From positions 8,556,001-8,620,000 of the forward strand of contig CP053167.1 of NCBI GenBank assembly GCA_014607495.2: 64,000 nt of DNA, given 5' to 3'. Numbering within the stretch: the stretch's first letter is position 1; each line of letters begins with the position of its first letter. Below, one piece after another: positions 22,080 to 33,444 of the stretch. Both the position numbers and the translations under genes were made by a program. The notes below the pieces were generated by a model. The model searched no databases. It saw only the letters and a program-made list of their open reading frames with translations, and was not told the DNA's origin. This DNA comes from Carposina sasakii. Its lineage: Eukaryota; Arthropoda; Insecta; Lepidoptera; Carposinidae.

Positions 22080-22600
22080 ATGAGCTCCTCACTCGTGAGT
22101 CATCTCATTTAAAGTCCTCACCGCGGCAAAATTCGAGGGAGGCCTCGTTTTAATTTTACAACACCTCACACCTCAACCTCGTTTTACATACTAAGATACT
22201 TATCACGGTCGAAATAGCGCTCCTATGTGCGTGCACCCGCAATCTCCTGACTCATTCTACAACTCACCTCATTCACTCACTGAACGAATGAACGTCGCCG
22301 TCGTCGAGGCTCTCTCACTCACTCACTCAATAATATCTGTCACGATTGTAAGTCTTATACCGTGACATTAAATAACATTTTAGTTAAACGAGGTGAACAC
22401 CTCAAATATGAGGTGTTGAGGCGATGAGGTAATGAGTCGCGAGCGCGACTTGAGGTTCATTACCATTCACTCAATCAATATCCAGTCTTATTACCCTAAC
22501 ATAGAGTTGCTTTTGGTTAAATGAAGTGAACACCTCAAATGAGGTGTACCTCGCGAGGAGAATTGAGGTACTCCCTCATCCTCGTTTTGATATGACGAGT
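22080..22600. repeat. GAGGTG/CACCTC palindrome-rich repeat region
   Basis: Repeated small hairpins based on CACCTCAAAT(AT)GAGGTG at about 22398-22416 and 22531-22547. Between and around them are many CTCACTCACTCA, CGAGGTGAACACCTC and TTACCCTAAC-type blocks. Two diverged copies of a segment of roughly 140 bp are probably present. No coding frame. Confidence 0.5.
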
Positions 22601-23253
22601 TACCCATCTATAGAGCGCATGCAAAATTACAGTTTGGAAACGCCGCGTGTGTTCACTCTGTGGTTCAATTTCTTATGAATGACATGATGATCGCGTTCTA
22701 ACTCGGCCTAAGCGACATCTAGCCGATACGCACACTACGAATTAATGTGAGCGGCGCTCCAGATTAGGCTAATTTTTCATACGAAATCTTCTGTTTCACG
22801 CGCCGGCCTATGTTGGTATATCTTTTTCGCACCCATTGAATACAGTACTAGGAATCATACCAACTTTCGATTCATTGGAGCGCGAGCGCTCCACTCGATA
22901 CATAAGATTAAGATTACATAAGATACATAAGGTAGCATAGTAGAATTGAAAGATTATAAATATACCTATAGATTGCCTATGTAATCTTCGTGGTTGGGAG
23001 TGCACTGTACCAGCGCTCCTTAGGACAAGCCAGTGACACAGTCCTATTATTAGGAAAAAAAATGTATGGTTAGGTTCATTTATAGGTAGAGTAGAGGTTT
23101 GCAAACTTATTTCGGTTAACGTCCACATTGAAAATCAGTAGCGCCCCCCATTTTTATTCCACCTTAAAAATTTCACCTACGAGGGGGCGTTATCGCCCAC
23201 TTTGGGAAAGACTGGTTTAGAGTCGAACTAAACGAACCTAACCGTAAAAAAAT
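22601..23253. other. No gene seen
   Basis: The minus-strand open frame 22808-23128 has no recognised domain and overlaps low-complexity ACATAAG-rich sequence. At 22885-22897 GAGCGCGAGCGCTC is a short palindrome. Confidence 0.35.
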
Positions 23254-23625
23254 ATGGGTGTTTTTTCGTTGCCACCCTCAACGAAGGGTACGTATTCTAT
23301 ACATCAAATAAAGTGAAGTTTATGCCGGAAAAATGCTGGGAAACGTTGTAATTTTTTTTGATTTTTTTTAACTACTTGATCGGGCGAAATTTATAGTGCC
23401 CAGCGTTTATACTAGTTTTTTCATAGATAAATATTAATTCGTGAAAAAATCTTGCTACACGCGTCAATGTGCATTTATGCAGAAAAACGTAGTCTATTTA
23501 CTCAACTTTGGACCCTAATATTTTGCAAACCAGACACTTCCCAGGTATGCCTTCCATGGAGAAAAATCATCGTGATGATGAGATTCCGTAGTTTTCGGGA
23601 ACGTTGACGACCAAAAATCACCCAG
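23254..23625 (+). mobile_element. MITE, CAGGGTG/AACGTTCCCGAAAA family
   Basis: Inverse of 4795-5167: begins GGGTGTTTTTTCGTTGCC, has GAAGGGTACGTATTCTATAC and TTTTTCATAGATAAATATTA, and ends TTTTCGGGAACGTTGACGAC with AAAAATCACCC. The first bases of the left terminus are damaged. Confidence 0.7.
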
Positions 23626-23634
23626 TAGACATAT

Positions 23635-24116
23635 AAGGTGTGTGTGACAGCCAGGCAAATACTGAATGAAACAGTGAACAAGTACCATTGTTATGACGAC
23701 AGTGTTATTACTCCCAGGAAATGCATTTTTAATTTGATTATCCGCAAAGTTTGCTTTCCGCGCGAATTGTATCGGGTGATCCTGCGACTATTTAAATTTG
23801 CTTATTTTGTTATTGTGTGATACGAGTACATTGCTGTTTTATCGATCACTTGTGACTATCCAATGGGGTTCATTAGTATTTTGAACTTTTTGGGACTTTC
23901 TTTTCGAAAATCATCCATAGGTTAAATTTTTGTTTTTAAGTCATTATCTAAGGCCTACATACTCGTAAATGAGCTACACAACATTTTTCCTGCAAAAATG
24001 AAAAAAATGGCGGAAAATTTTCGAATTTTCCTGCGAAAATTTTCAGTGGTTTTCGCCTCAGAATCATGGTCTGAAGTCGCCATATCAATATTTGCCTGGC
24101 TGTCACAAACACCCTG
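23635..24116 (+). mobile_element. MITE, CAGGCAAAT family, next to another MITE
   Basis: Terminal inverted repeats: GGTGTGTGTGACAGCCAGGC at the left and GCCTGGCTGTCACAAACACC at the right, followed by CTG. 482 bp. It starts only about 10 bp after the previous element. The minus-strand open frame 23948-24193 inside is not a recognised transposase. Confidence 0.75.
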
Positions 24117-24439
24117 TATAGGTAACTTACTGTTAAAGGCTTATGCAAGTTGTAATGTGTAATTTTAATGTGTTTTGAAGTGTATAAAAGCACCTTTCTT
24201 CAAAAAACCGTAATCGCTATTACCTCAAGTAAGATTAGGGAAAGTTTAGTATTCCAATAATAAAAATAAAACTATTAGTAAGTCTTGAATAAAGTAGCAT
24301 TTTTTTATATCTGGGCAAATACTAAAAAAAATCAGAAGTGTATTCATGGGCGAGTGTATTAAAAAATGCCATTAGACTACTATACTACCACAATCGCTAT
24401 TGCATCCATGCAGCCGTCGACATGGTCGTCAGTTTTTAT

Positions 24440-24737
24440 GTGGTCGCCTACAGACATCTCCGCACGAGCACGCACGAGCGCGCACCGCGTCTGAGGCTAT
24501 CCATTCGCCATGGATCGGGCGCACCGCCACGGACGTGTCTGCAATTACCACGGACGACCCTATCCCACGGTGCGTGTCGGTGCGGGCTGGTCCGCGTCCG
24601 CCTACATTTATCACCACGGATCTAGACGCACCGAGACGGACGCGTCTGCATTACCACGGACGCTCTGTTTCCCACGGTCCGTGGTGCGCGCTCGTGCGCG
24701 TCGGTCCGCAATATCACGGACCGTAGGAACCCACCTT
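24440..24737 (-). repeat. GC-rich element with CCACGGACG iterations
   Basis: The right end GGACCGTAGGAACCCACCTT is the inverse of the left end at 20751. The interior repeats ACCACGGACG(A/C) and TCCCACGGTGCGTG about every 60-70 bp, with abundant CG. Four overlapping open frames on both strands are products of the high GC content. None is convincing. Confidence 0.6.
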
Positions 24738-25280
24738 TATATGATATTATACCTAATGCAAGTTCATTAATTGAGTAATGGATACAGTTCAAGTGATCTA
24801 AATATACAATAATAACGAAATCGGTGTACGCAAAAACTTGCATAAAGATTATGAGACACTGTATTATTTTTTGTGAAGTATGTAGATAATGATAAATGAT
24901 AATGTAGATAATGAATTTTTAAAAGTTTGTATACTTGTATGAGAAAAAGTAATAATAATTTAGAAGCCAGATATCTCGTTACGATACTCCGTAACTGCTA
25001 GTTTTTTAAACGTATTGTTGTAAAAGGGTAAGTTGTATTTCCCTTTATTTATTTCCCACAGGATTGGCAGCCCAGAAAAAGGACCTCTCTACTTAATAAA
25101 GCTCACTCACTTTTGCAAAGATACATAGGTAATGTTCTTCATATAAGATACAATTGCATTCAACTCCTTGTGACCTTTCGTTTTAGGTTAAAATGAAGTG
25201 AAGTTGTAGCTTATACTGACACTTAAACATGATCAACATAAAAATTCAAAGAACAATAAAATTTGTGTTAAAACCCTACG
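24738..25280. other. No gene seen
   Basis: AT-rich spacer without recognised motifs. Confidence 0.35.
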
Positions 25281-25455
25281 GCCCCTGATTACCTAATTTG
25301 CAGTAGCAAAGCCGAAGTAAAGCGATAGCGAAAATTGTACAATATTCACCTTAAAATGAAATTCATTTTACGTAATAGGAATTTGACAAGCAATCAGCGA
25401 TTTTTGTACAATTTTCGCTATGGCTTTGCTTTTGCTAGTTAGGTAATAAGGGGGC
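25281..25455. mobile_element. MITE with about 55-bp inverted arms
   Basis: The left arm has CCCCTGATTACCTAATTTGC, AGTAGCAAAGCC and GCGATAGCGAAAATTGTACA. The right arm reads TGTACAATTTTCGCTATGGC, TTTGCTTTTGCTAG and TTAGGTAATAAGGGGGC. The centre is TTAAAATGAAATTCATTTTA, itself a palindrome. 175 bp, no coding capacity. Confidence 0.7.
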
Positions 25456-25629
25456 GGTTCTATCGTTCAAAGCAACAAAGTAATGCTTTTTATATCTTTA
25501 GAAAAGGTAAAACAATCGTATACCGCTTATTACCTCCTTTTACAGCGGCAAACAACTTTTACTATAATTTAACCACGACTACCGATATAATAAGTGTTGA
25601 CCCATTTTTAAACTCATAATAAATAAATA

Positions 25630-26002
25630 CAGGGTGATTTTCGGTCGTTAACGTTCCCGAAAAATATGGAATCTCCTCATCATCATGATCATTTTTCTCC
25701 ACGGAAGCATACCCGGGAAGTGTCTGGTTCCCAAGATATTAGGGTCCAAAGTTGAGTAAATAGACTGCGTATTCAGCCTTAATTCAAATTGACGCGCGTG
25801 GCAAGATTTTTTCACGAGAAATAATTAATATCTGTCTATGAAAAAACTAGCATAAACACTGGACACTATAAATTTCTCCCGATCAAGTAATCATTTTTTT
25901 TAATTCACATCGTTTCCTACCATTTTTTTTGGCTTCAACTTACTTTATTTGATGTATGGATTACGTACCCTTCGTTCAGGGTGCCAACGAAAAAACACAC
26001 TG
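25630..26002 (-). mobile_element. MITE, CAGGGTG/AACGTTCCCGAAAA family
   Basis: One of the better-preserved copies: CAGGGTGATTTTCGGTCGTT at the left, ACGAAAAAACACACTG at the right, TA on both sides, 373 bp. Confidence 0.75.
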
Positions 26003-26029
26003 TATAAATAAATATTTCAGACACTTCAT

Positions 26030-26160
26030 AACACATTAACCTAGTCCCACATTAAGATCCCTAAGGTTCTTGTGTCGTGGGTACTAAGCAATGGTATATA
26101 AATACATAGATAAGTATATAAACATCCATGACTCGGAAACAAACATCAATATAAGGTAAA
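26030..26160 (-). mobile_element. tRNA-derived SINE, 3' half
   Basis: Inverse of 63610-63740: AGATCCCTAAGGTTCTTGTG, GGGTACTAAGCAATGGTATA, CATCCATGACTCGGAAACAA. The tRNA-like head is missing here. Confidence 0.6.
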
Positions 26161-27147
26161 CTATTATAGTTTTCACGTTATCATAGTTTTTACTTATAGA
26201 AAATGGCCCAAGTTTTTATATTATGCTATTTTGATTCATGCCATTACAAATATTAGTTGTACTTTTATAATATCGAATAACATATTATGTAAAAATACTT
26301 ATCGTAATTAGGCAAGCTTTTGAGGTTACCTGGAATATTTTTTTTTGTGAAAAATGTTCTTTTTGTATTATAGATTTCATTTTAATACTCGTAGGTAGGT
26401 ACGGACGGATACATAAAAAAGGCTAGGCACATAGAACGCGCAACGGATACCGGAATACCTGAGTGTCGAATCAAATTGTGTAAAGTCAAACACAATTACT
26501 CGTAGGTATTTTTATTTACACTCGCCCTAATTTACTATTAGTAAACGCACCTATGTTTGATAAGGCACACTTGATTATAATTGACGGCTTCAACAGTAAT
26601 TACAAATAGTAACTTATGCTATTCATAGTCTATACCAAGTTATTTACTTTTTTCGTTACCAGTAACTACCTACAACAAAATACAGTTAGAAATAGAGATT
26701 TAGCGAAATAAATTATGTTAAAATTTAACTGATATCATTAAAATTTTACCGCACAAATCGAGATGAAATCACGATGATGTAGTCAGTGGCAAACCAAATT
26801 GTTTTACCATGTTCTCTTAGTTTACACGAAAATAAAGCATTGACAACGAGCTTATTCCACTACTAGTGTGTCTTCCACACCGGCCATCACGTATACTTGG
26901 TAGACTGGCACTTGCTCACTAATTTGTATACAAAGGAAATTCCTTCTCGTTGTAATTAAGTTCTGCCTTTGAATAACAGTGACTTTAGAGGTAGAGGCAA
27001 ATTACGGCTCCTTTAAATAAATATGAATATTAATAGAAGTGCCTAATTAACGTACCTATTAGTGAAGAGCTTACTTCAAACGGAACTGGACTTTGAAGTA
27101 ATATTTTTAATATTAACAATAATAGCAATATCTTAATCTTCTTCTTA
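26161..27147. other. No gene seen
   Basis: AT-rich, no persuasive exon or known repeat apart from scattered CTCGTAGGTAGGTA-type motifs. Confidence 0.35.
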
Positions 27148-27442
27148 ATCTTCTTAATATATAAAAAATCCGTGTCACTGTGTATGTTCCGAATAAACTC
27201 AAAAACGAGTCAACTGATATTCATGAAAATTGGCATATATATGTAATTTGGTCCAACATAGATGATAGGATAGTTATTATTTAAATTAATGGTCTTAATA
27301 ACTAATAATTAATAAAAAACTGATCATCAACGTTGGTTGTTGTTATTAATCGTACGTTCCATAAGTCTGCAACAGATGGCGCCTTCTGAATTCTTCTGTC
27401 TTTTCTGCAGTCCACGCGGACGGAGTCGCGGGCGTCCGCTAG
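27148..27442 (+). mobile_element. Non-autonomous Helitron-like element
   Basis: Starts near TCTTAATATATAAAAAATCC. The 3' end reads GTCCACGCGGACGGAGTCGC then GGGCGTCCGCTAGT. The stem GCGGACG/CGTCCGC sits directly before TAGT, the best-preserved copy of this terminus here. About 295 bp, no Rep/helicase frame. The 5' end is approximate. Confidence 0.6.
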
Positions 27443-27462
27443 TATTATAATATATAGACCCG

Positions 27463-27560
27463 GTTGCTCAGTGGTTAGAGCACTGACACGCGGAATGCAG
27501 AGGTCGTGGGTTCGATTCCCACCCAGGTGAGGAATTTTTTCAATTTCTTTATTAATAATT
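27463..27560 (+). mobile_element. tRNA-derived SINE
   Basis: GACCCGGTTGCTCAGTGG (A box region), GGGTTCGATTCCCACC (B box), then the AGGAATTTTTT / TTTCTTTATTAATAA tail shared with 14257-14402. It abuts the Helitron-like end at 27442. The upstream block seen in the other two copies is absent. Confidence 0.65.
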
Positions 27561-28644
27561 TTAGCAATATATTTCTTTTACAAATTACCAACCAAAAAGG
27601 CTTAAGAAAACGCAACAATTTAAGTAAACTGGTACTGCTACCTGTATAATATAGTATATCCGAACGAACAGTATCATTTTAGAGGATATTATGTATCAAT
27701 GACCGACCTTTATCGATGAAATCGAGAAATTATGTTATTTTGTCTTTGCACTAATAGAGTTACCATCCCGTTAATAAGAAGTATCTATCTTTAGTCCTGT
27801 GCTGACGCGGGTCTCAACTAAAATACATCGGCTGCATCTTCTTCCGTGCATGTCGTAAGAGTCGGCTAAGGAACTCTGGGGGGTTCTTTCAGCTGGCAAC
27901 TTCTCTTTTCATCTTTTACATCTCTTTATAGTGCAGTCTATTTTACATCTCTTATGTTGCAGTCCTGGCTAACCTATTTTGGGAACGCACCGTTTATATG
28001 TATGTATGAATATTTTCCATTTTATATTTCCTGTGAATAGAAGAAAGTACCAGCATGGCAGATCTTTGCAGAGGCGCGCTTTGATGCGAACAATGCCGAC
28101 CTACCAACGCGTCCAAATATTTTCTCTCTTATAAAGGGAAAACAAACACGTCACGAACACGCGGATTGTTCTAGTTCTTATCTAGATTTTACGAATTAGG
28201 AGTACTGGGGTATCAGTTTAAGTATAATTGAGTAACGTAAGTATAAATAAGCAATTTATAATTTGATCCTTATCAGTGAACCTCAGAAAATAATGTCTGA
28301 TAAACTGTGATACTACAGTATGCAGGTATTTAAAAGATTTATATGAGGAAATATTGAAAATATTAAATGTCTAGTTATTGAAATAAAATTGAGATATCAA
28401 AATTTTTCATTTGCATCAAAAACCGTTTGTGCTCTATAAAGCTCAATACAGAATTCACGTTCAATTCAATAAAGAACGCCCTGAAAATACCACCGATTGT
28501 TTTCTTTGTAAAAGGATCGCTCTACACTGCTTACAGCGGCCATCGCTTTAACAAAATAAACATTCGTCGGCAATCCCTCAGGCGATAAGGTAGCAACTTG
28601 TCACTGATCATTTACAACTGTCTTGTGAAAACGTTGTCCCAGTT
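27561..28644. other. Gene-free stretch with inverted SINE pieces
   Basis: Fragments of the 2395-2530 repeat on the - strand at 27790-27880 (CTGTGCTGACGCGGG, TGCATGTCGTAAGAGTCGGC) and 28555-28630 (CTCAGGCGATAAGGTAGCAA). No exon recognised. Confidence 0.4.
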
Positions 28645-28911
28645 CTGGGGGGCAATTCTTGAATTTTTTTTAGCCGAAACGCAACCTAACGAAACGATGT
28701 GCGAAGCTACCTAAATTACCGCTTGAGTAATAAGGAATATCTTAGCACGCATCGGTCGCGAGTATGACATAATAAAAACAAATATCTATCTCGTGCTGAA
28801 ATGTATCTTATTACGTCACCGATAAAATAATTATTGCTTTGTTCTGAGCTTCTCCAACGGTTCCGTTTCGGCTTCGTTCCAACTCGACACTTTTCGAGAA
28901 TTGCCCCCCAG
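28645..28911. mobile_element. MITE with TGGGGGGCAATTCT termini
   Basis: Terminal inverted repeats TGGGGGGCAATTCTTGAA and TTCGAGAATTGCCCCCCA match at 17 of 18 positions. Second paired blocks are TTAGCCGAAACG and GTTTCGGCTTCG. 267 bp. No obvious target duplication. Confidence 0.7.
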
Positions 28912-29989
28912 GCTACCCAATTTCGGAATAACAGTTATGTTTATATGTATTACTTCGCAGAACCTACTATACTTCGAAGTCCATTTAAAATCACCTTTCT
29001 TACCCCGGTTTGGAAAACAACGGAATAAAATGTCACATTCTAGTTGATTGAATAGTAGGTATCTTAGATTTCAATTTGACGGAAAATAGCTACTTCAATT
29101 TAACGAACTGTATTGCGGTTTCTGTCTCGATTCATCTCCACTATTCTGAATTATTTATCTTTCCAGACACCCCCTCAGCCCAAGTCTAGCACACCCTCCA
29201 GTCTAGTTGCCTCCCATCTTGATTTGACCTAAATTTTTGAACTTGAAACTTGATAAGCAAATATCACCAGTTGACTCAAATTGGTTTAAATTAAAATTAG
29301 GTATGTTTTTTTTACTACTTAATATATTGTTATTTATAGAAATAAATAGTCCATGTGAACTAAATTTCCATATTCACTATTTGAAAGCCTAATCAATATA
29401 ATCCTTAATAAACCCATTTAAAAGAATCAATGCAATCTTATTAAAATAAAAATTAACTGTAAACATATTTTTAAAAATACTTACTTATACTCGTACTTAC
29501 TTGCTTACTATTTCGCACATCTAGATCAAAAAGCAGTCTCGTAAGAAACATCAAATGGTATTCTCTTTTATCATAGCTTTAATAATCTTATTGGGCCTTT
29601 CCCTGCATCAATTTTGGCAAATGCTTGCTTTCATCATTTTTAAAGCTAATTTTAAAATGGTACAACCTGCAGAAAGTACCGCAACCTTTCAAAGGAAGAG
29701 TCTTATTACTTCACATACATAACATAATTCATTTAGAATTTATTATTTAGGGAATTTTAAAATAATTCGTCTTTAATGAAAATCGATAAAGTAAATGATT
29801 ACAAAGAAAATTTCTTGTAATTTCTGATCACTTTAATTAAAGTTGGGTATCACTATATTTTAGTTTCTGGGAAAGTAGTAAAAGTTCGGTATACTCGTAA
29901 TAGGAACAAGGACCGACTCCCACCCAAAATCAGATGGTACTTACCGGAGAAAGAAGAGTTTGCTAGGAAAGTAAGACATAAGTTGGTGG
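28912..29989. other. No gene seen
   Basis: AT-rich spacer. The short frame 28834-29028 begins inside the MITE and is not supported. Confidence 0.35.
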
Positions 29990-30275
29990 TATGATAGGCA
30001 TTCCTCAACGGTCTAGCAAGCTATAGTGGCAATGGGCAGGGCACATAGCTCGAAGAACTGATGGCCGATGCAGCCGGAAAGTTCTAAAGTGGATACCACG
30101 TATCGGCAAACGCAGCGTGGGAATACCACCCCCGAAATGGACGGACGACGTGGCCATGGTCGCTTGCGTCGGTTGGATGCAGGCTGCTTCCGACCGTTCG
30201 AAATTGAGGTTGTTAGGGAGGTCTATGTTCAGCAGTGGACTTCGTAGGGCTGACAATGATGATGATGATAGGAAT
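29990..30275 (+). mobile_element. RTE-clade LINE, C-terminal ORF2 fragment with (GAT)n tail
   Basis: Encodes QRSSKL-stop-WQWAGHIARRTDG, KVLKWIPRIGKRSVG and ACVGWMQAASDRS, then the 3' end AGCAGTGGACTTCGTAGGGC and a GATGATGATGATAGG tail. There is one internal stop (TAG) after KL. It is strongly related to 1130-1600. A diverged piece of upstream element sequence precedes it. Confidence 0.75.
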
Positions 30276-30398
30276 GAACGGTATGGAATGCAAATCAGTA
30301 AATGAGTGCTAGAACGAAATGGCAGGGTTACATTTTAAAATAAACAAATAAAGAAAAAAGGCAAATAAAGAAATTCTATTCTATTCTATACTTTTTTG

Positions 30399-30858
30399 TT
30401 ATGAGTATCTAGCTACTAATAGATACGCTTCAAGAAACATGCTCAACATGCTCGGCAGCAAGAAGTTTTCGTCTTGCTGCTGTCTAAAAACTTATATGTT
30501 AGAATGGTTGTTACGCAACTTTGAATCGATATAGATCCTAAACGGTTAGTCGAATCGAAAAATGTTGAGAGAAACCTATAAATGATTTTGAAATACATAT
30601 TCAACGATACCCCACTCGATATAGTTTGTCGACTTATTTTTTCATTTTCACAAAATGGCGTAGTCGCCATATTGGATTTTCACTAACGTCATGTCTTTAG
30701 TGACACTCGCCGGACTAAGAGGAATCGATTGACGTATGAATCATAAAAATCGGCCGAGGCGTTTGGTCTGTGTAATGCTTCAAAGGAACATACATACATA
30801 CATACATACATAGGCTGTTAAACATAATACCACTCCTTTGCGTCGCGCAATCGGGTAA
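30399..30858 (+). repeat. 460-bp repeat, also at 62999-63459
   Basis: Shared blocks: ATAGATACGCTTCAAGAAAC, ATGCTCAACATGCTCGGCAG, AAGTTTTCGTCTTGCTGCTG, GATACCCCACTCGATATAGT, a (CATA)n run, and CCACTCCTTTGCGTCGCGCA before ATCGGGTA. Probably non-autonomous DNA-transposon material; at the second locus it may be one half of a larger inverted-repeat element. Confidence 0.65.
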
Positions 30859-30859
30859 A

Positions 30860-31215
30860 AAGCCTAAGGCTAGAGCTTATATGCAGGACAATATATATAA
30901 ATCACTACATAGTCCCGCAGCTCAAAAACAGCTTTATCGAATAGCGAAGGCTAAAAAAAAGAAATTCTAGGGATGTATTAAATGTAAAATGTATAAAAGA
31001 TGATGCAGAAAAGGTTCGTTCGGATGATGAGGAGATTAAAGAACGTTGGAAAGAGTATTGTGAAAGATTGATGAATGAGTAGAATATCTGGAGCGGAGTG
31101 TTAGAAGATCCACCCGAGAATGTAGGTTTGGTGAAAGAGGTGAACAAGGATGGCAGTGCGAAGTATGAAAAACGGAAAATCTGTAGGACCAGATGGTATA
31201 CAGTTGAAGTATGAA
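30860..31215 (+). mobile_element. RTE-clade LINE, relic of the RT N-terminal region
   Basis: Frames joined across breaks give QLYRIAKAK, NVKCIKDDAEKVRSDDEEI, KERWKEYCERLMNE and, after a stop, VLEDPPENV-LVKEVNK, then MKNGKSVGPDGIQ. This order (linker helix, then GK-VGPDGI of the RT fingers) is that of RTE ORF2. Multiple stops make it inactive. The sequence stops before the palm domain. Confidence 0.65.
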
Positions 31216-31983
31216 AACAAGTATGAGCAGCGCAGCCGTACCTGTAATCTGCAAAAAAGCCTTCTCAAAACATTATTATTTTTGAAAGCTTTATTAATAT
31301 AACATCAGAGTTTATTTATTTATGCAACATTATATGATGAATACGAAAAACAGGTCCAAAATATATTATTCAAACTTCAGTATGCATTCAAACTTCTTAA
31401 TATAAGTTAACTGATTTTATATATAAATACGGCTGTATTCCCAAGAATGGGGTAGGATTGCGAATAAGATCCCACGTGCCATGTGTAAAAGATCAGTTGC
31501 TACCTCATCACCTGAGAGACCGCTCCTAATTTCTTAGTCGACTTTCACGACATGGACGGAAGAAGATGCAGCCAATATTTTAGTGAAGCCCGGCATCAGC
31601 ATAGTACATACCGATTTTATATGCTATCCATCCATCAACCAAGCATCAAAATTTTAAAAAAATATTTACAATTGTTTCTAAAATAGACACAATATTGAGA
31701 CGAATTCCGCATGCTAAAATATGCGTATCTGGCCTAGTTATTAAAATGACTGATGGAGTGATGACGTTCGTAAATTATTTATCGCGTCCGAGATTTTAAA
31801 GCGCAGGGGAAATAATTTATATTTACCGAATACATAATGCCAATCATAGGTATACAAAGAATAAAATTAGTCAGCGATATCAATAGGTCTTAAATTTTTT
31901 GTCGTAAACAATATAGGTAAAATACCTTCTCCATACTCTGTTATATTTTGATATGGGTATTCTATTACACTTACCGGTTGAAC
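31216..31983. other. Gene-free, with a SINE-like repeat at 31430-31612
   Basis: At 31430-31612 the 2395-2530 family is nearly complete: CTACCTCATCACCTGAGAGA, TTAGTCGACTTTCACGACAT, AGATGCAGCCAATATTTTAG, CCCGGCATCAGCATAG. The rest is AT-rich. Confidence 0.45.
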
Positions 31984-32250
31984 ATCATCATCATCAGCCT
32001 ATTGCAGTCCACTGCTGGACGTAGGCCTCCCCCAGGGCACGTCACAAGACTGCCATGTGGGGGGTATTTATCCATAGTCACCATGCTGGGCAGGCGGGTT
32101 GGTGACTGCAGTTTGTATTTTGGACTATGTTGTCAACACGGAAGGCGCTGCTGCCCACCTCCCGGAAACCCTTAATCGCCTTAATCACGGGCAGACATGG
32201 GGTGGTACGAATTCTACTCTGCCGGCACCACGCGGCTATATTGATACCGG
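31984..32250 (-). mobile_element. RTE-type LINE 3' end with (TCA)n
   Basis: Well-preserved copy: ATCATCATCATCAGCCTATT, GCAGTCCACTGCTGGACG, GGGCAGGCGGGTTGGTGACT, ACACGGAAGGCGCTGCTGCC, then CTCTGCCGGCACCACGCGGC. The (TGA)n microsatellite on the - strand is the 3' tail expected of RTE retrotransposition. The small open frames across it are not conserved. Confidence 0.65.
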
Positions 32251-32462
32251 TTGAACATATTGGAATCCTATTTTTCATTATTTAGTGACATTTCATATAG
32301 CGTCGATAAGCTCACCATTAACTACGTGGTAGGTAAATAAATGTTGTCAAAGTAGGTGTGCTATTTGCACACTTACGTCCAAGATATTCAGGGAATAATT
32401 ATTATCTCCTTTAATATTACCTATTTATTTTAAACGTATTAGAGATAGTAAAAACCTAAATA

Positions 32463-32841
32463 CAGGATGTTTTTTTGTAGCCACCATTAACGAAGGGTAC
32501 GTACTCTATATATCAAATAAAGTAAGTTTATGCCAAAAATAATGCTGGGAAAAAAAAAATTATTTAAATTTTTTTTTTAATTCCTTGATCGTGCGAAATT
32601 TATAGTGTCTAGTGTTTATGTTAGTTTTTTTATAGACAGATATTAATTATTTTTCGTGAAAAAATCCTGCTACGCGCGTCTATGTGCATTTATGCAGAAA
32701 AACGCAGTCTATTTACTCAACTTTGGACCCTAATATTTTGGAAACCAGACACTTCCCAGGTATGCTTCCATGGAGAAAAATGATCGTGATGATGAGGAGA
32801 TTCCGTAGTTTTCGGGAACGTTGACGACCAAAAATCACCTG
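32463..32841 (+). mobile_element. MITE, CAGGGTG/AACGTTCCCGAAAA family
   Basis: CAGGATGTTTTTTTGTAGCC at the left, GACGACCAAAAATCACCTG at the right, flanked by TA on each side, 379 bp. Same orientation as 23254-23625. Confidence 0.75.
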
Positions 32842-33244
32842 TATAAATATTATGTTTGCTATGATTATAGAATGATTTAGTAACTAATCCGCAAGTATTG
32901 CGTTGCGTTTATTTAGTATGAACGGAAATGTAATGTAAATAAATAACCACATATTTTCATGAATGTTCCTAATGTTTACCAATATATGTTTTAATATCCC
33001 GATTTGTTAAATTTTAGATATTTTGTAGCGGCTGTTAAAAATTTCGTAAGCGTTTAGATTTCCGATTTACTTATTTCCGTGGGAATTTTTTAAAACACTT
33101 ACTTCCCCTATACTCCCCAAGGAACTTTCAAAACTTATGTCCAGTGATTTTGGCTGTGGCTGTCTCTCAGACAATCCGGATTTCTTAAATTTAGCGCAGT
33201 TTTTTCCACAGGCAGATAGTTCTAACTGATGAATTAATTTATTC

Positions 33245-33430
33245 TTATTCTTTAGTGTACACTTCTTCTATGCTGCTCTGGGAGTGAAAAAAAAAACCTA
33301 TAATACTACAGCTGCTTCTCTTCCCGGGCACACTGTACAAGTCAGTAGAGGGACAAGAGGGTCTTGGTGTTTTGTAGGCGATGGGCTGACCACCTGTCAC
33401 TACTAACCGAACTTGTACATCTCAACTATA
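33245..33430 (+). repeat. Interspersed repeat shared with 296-535 and 60710-60885
   Basis: TTCTATGCTGCTCTGGGAGT, CTTCTCTTCCCGGGCACACT, GACAAGAGGGTCTTGGTGTT and ACTAACCGAACTTGTACATC. It is nearly identical to 60710-60885, so the copies are relatively recent. No coding capacity. Confidence 0.6.
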
Positions 33431-33444
33431 ATTCTATAATTATT

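Noticed and set aside
24338..24843. Several overlapping frames of 62-108 codons
   Set aside because: They lie on both strands of a CG-rich repeat with few stop codons; composition alone explains them.
30781..30812. (CATA)n runs as a CRISPR-like array
   Set aside because: Simple tetranucleotide microsatellite inside a transposon-derived repeat; no spacers, and the genome is eukaryotic.
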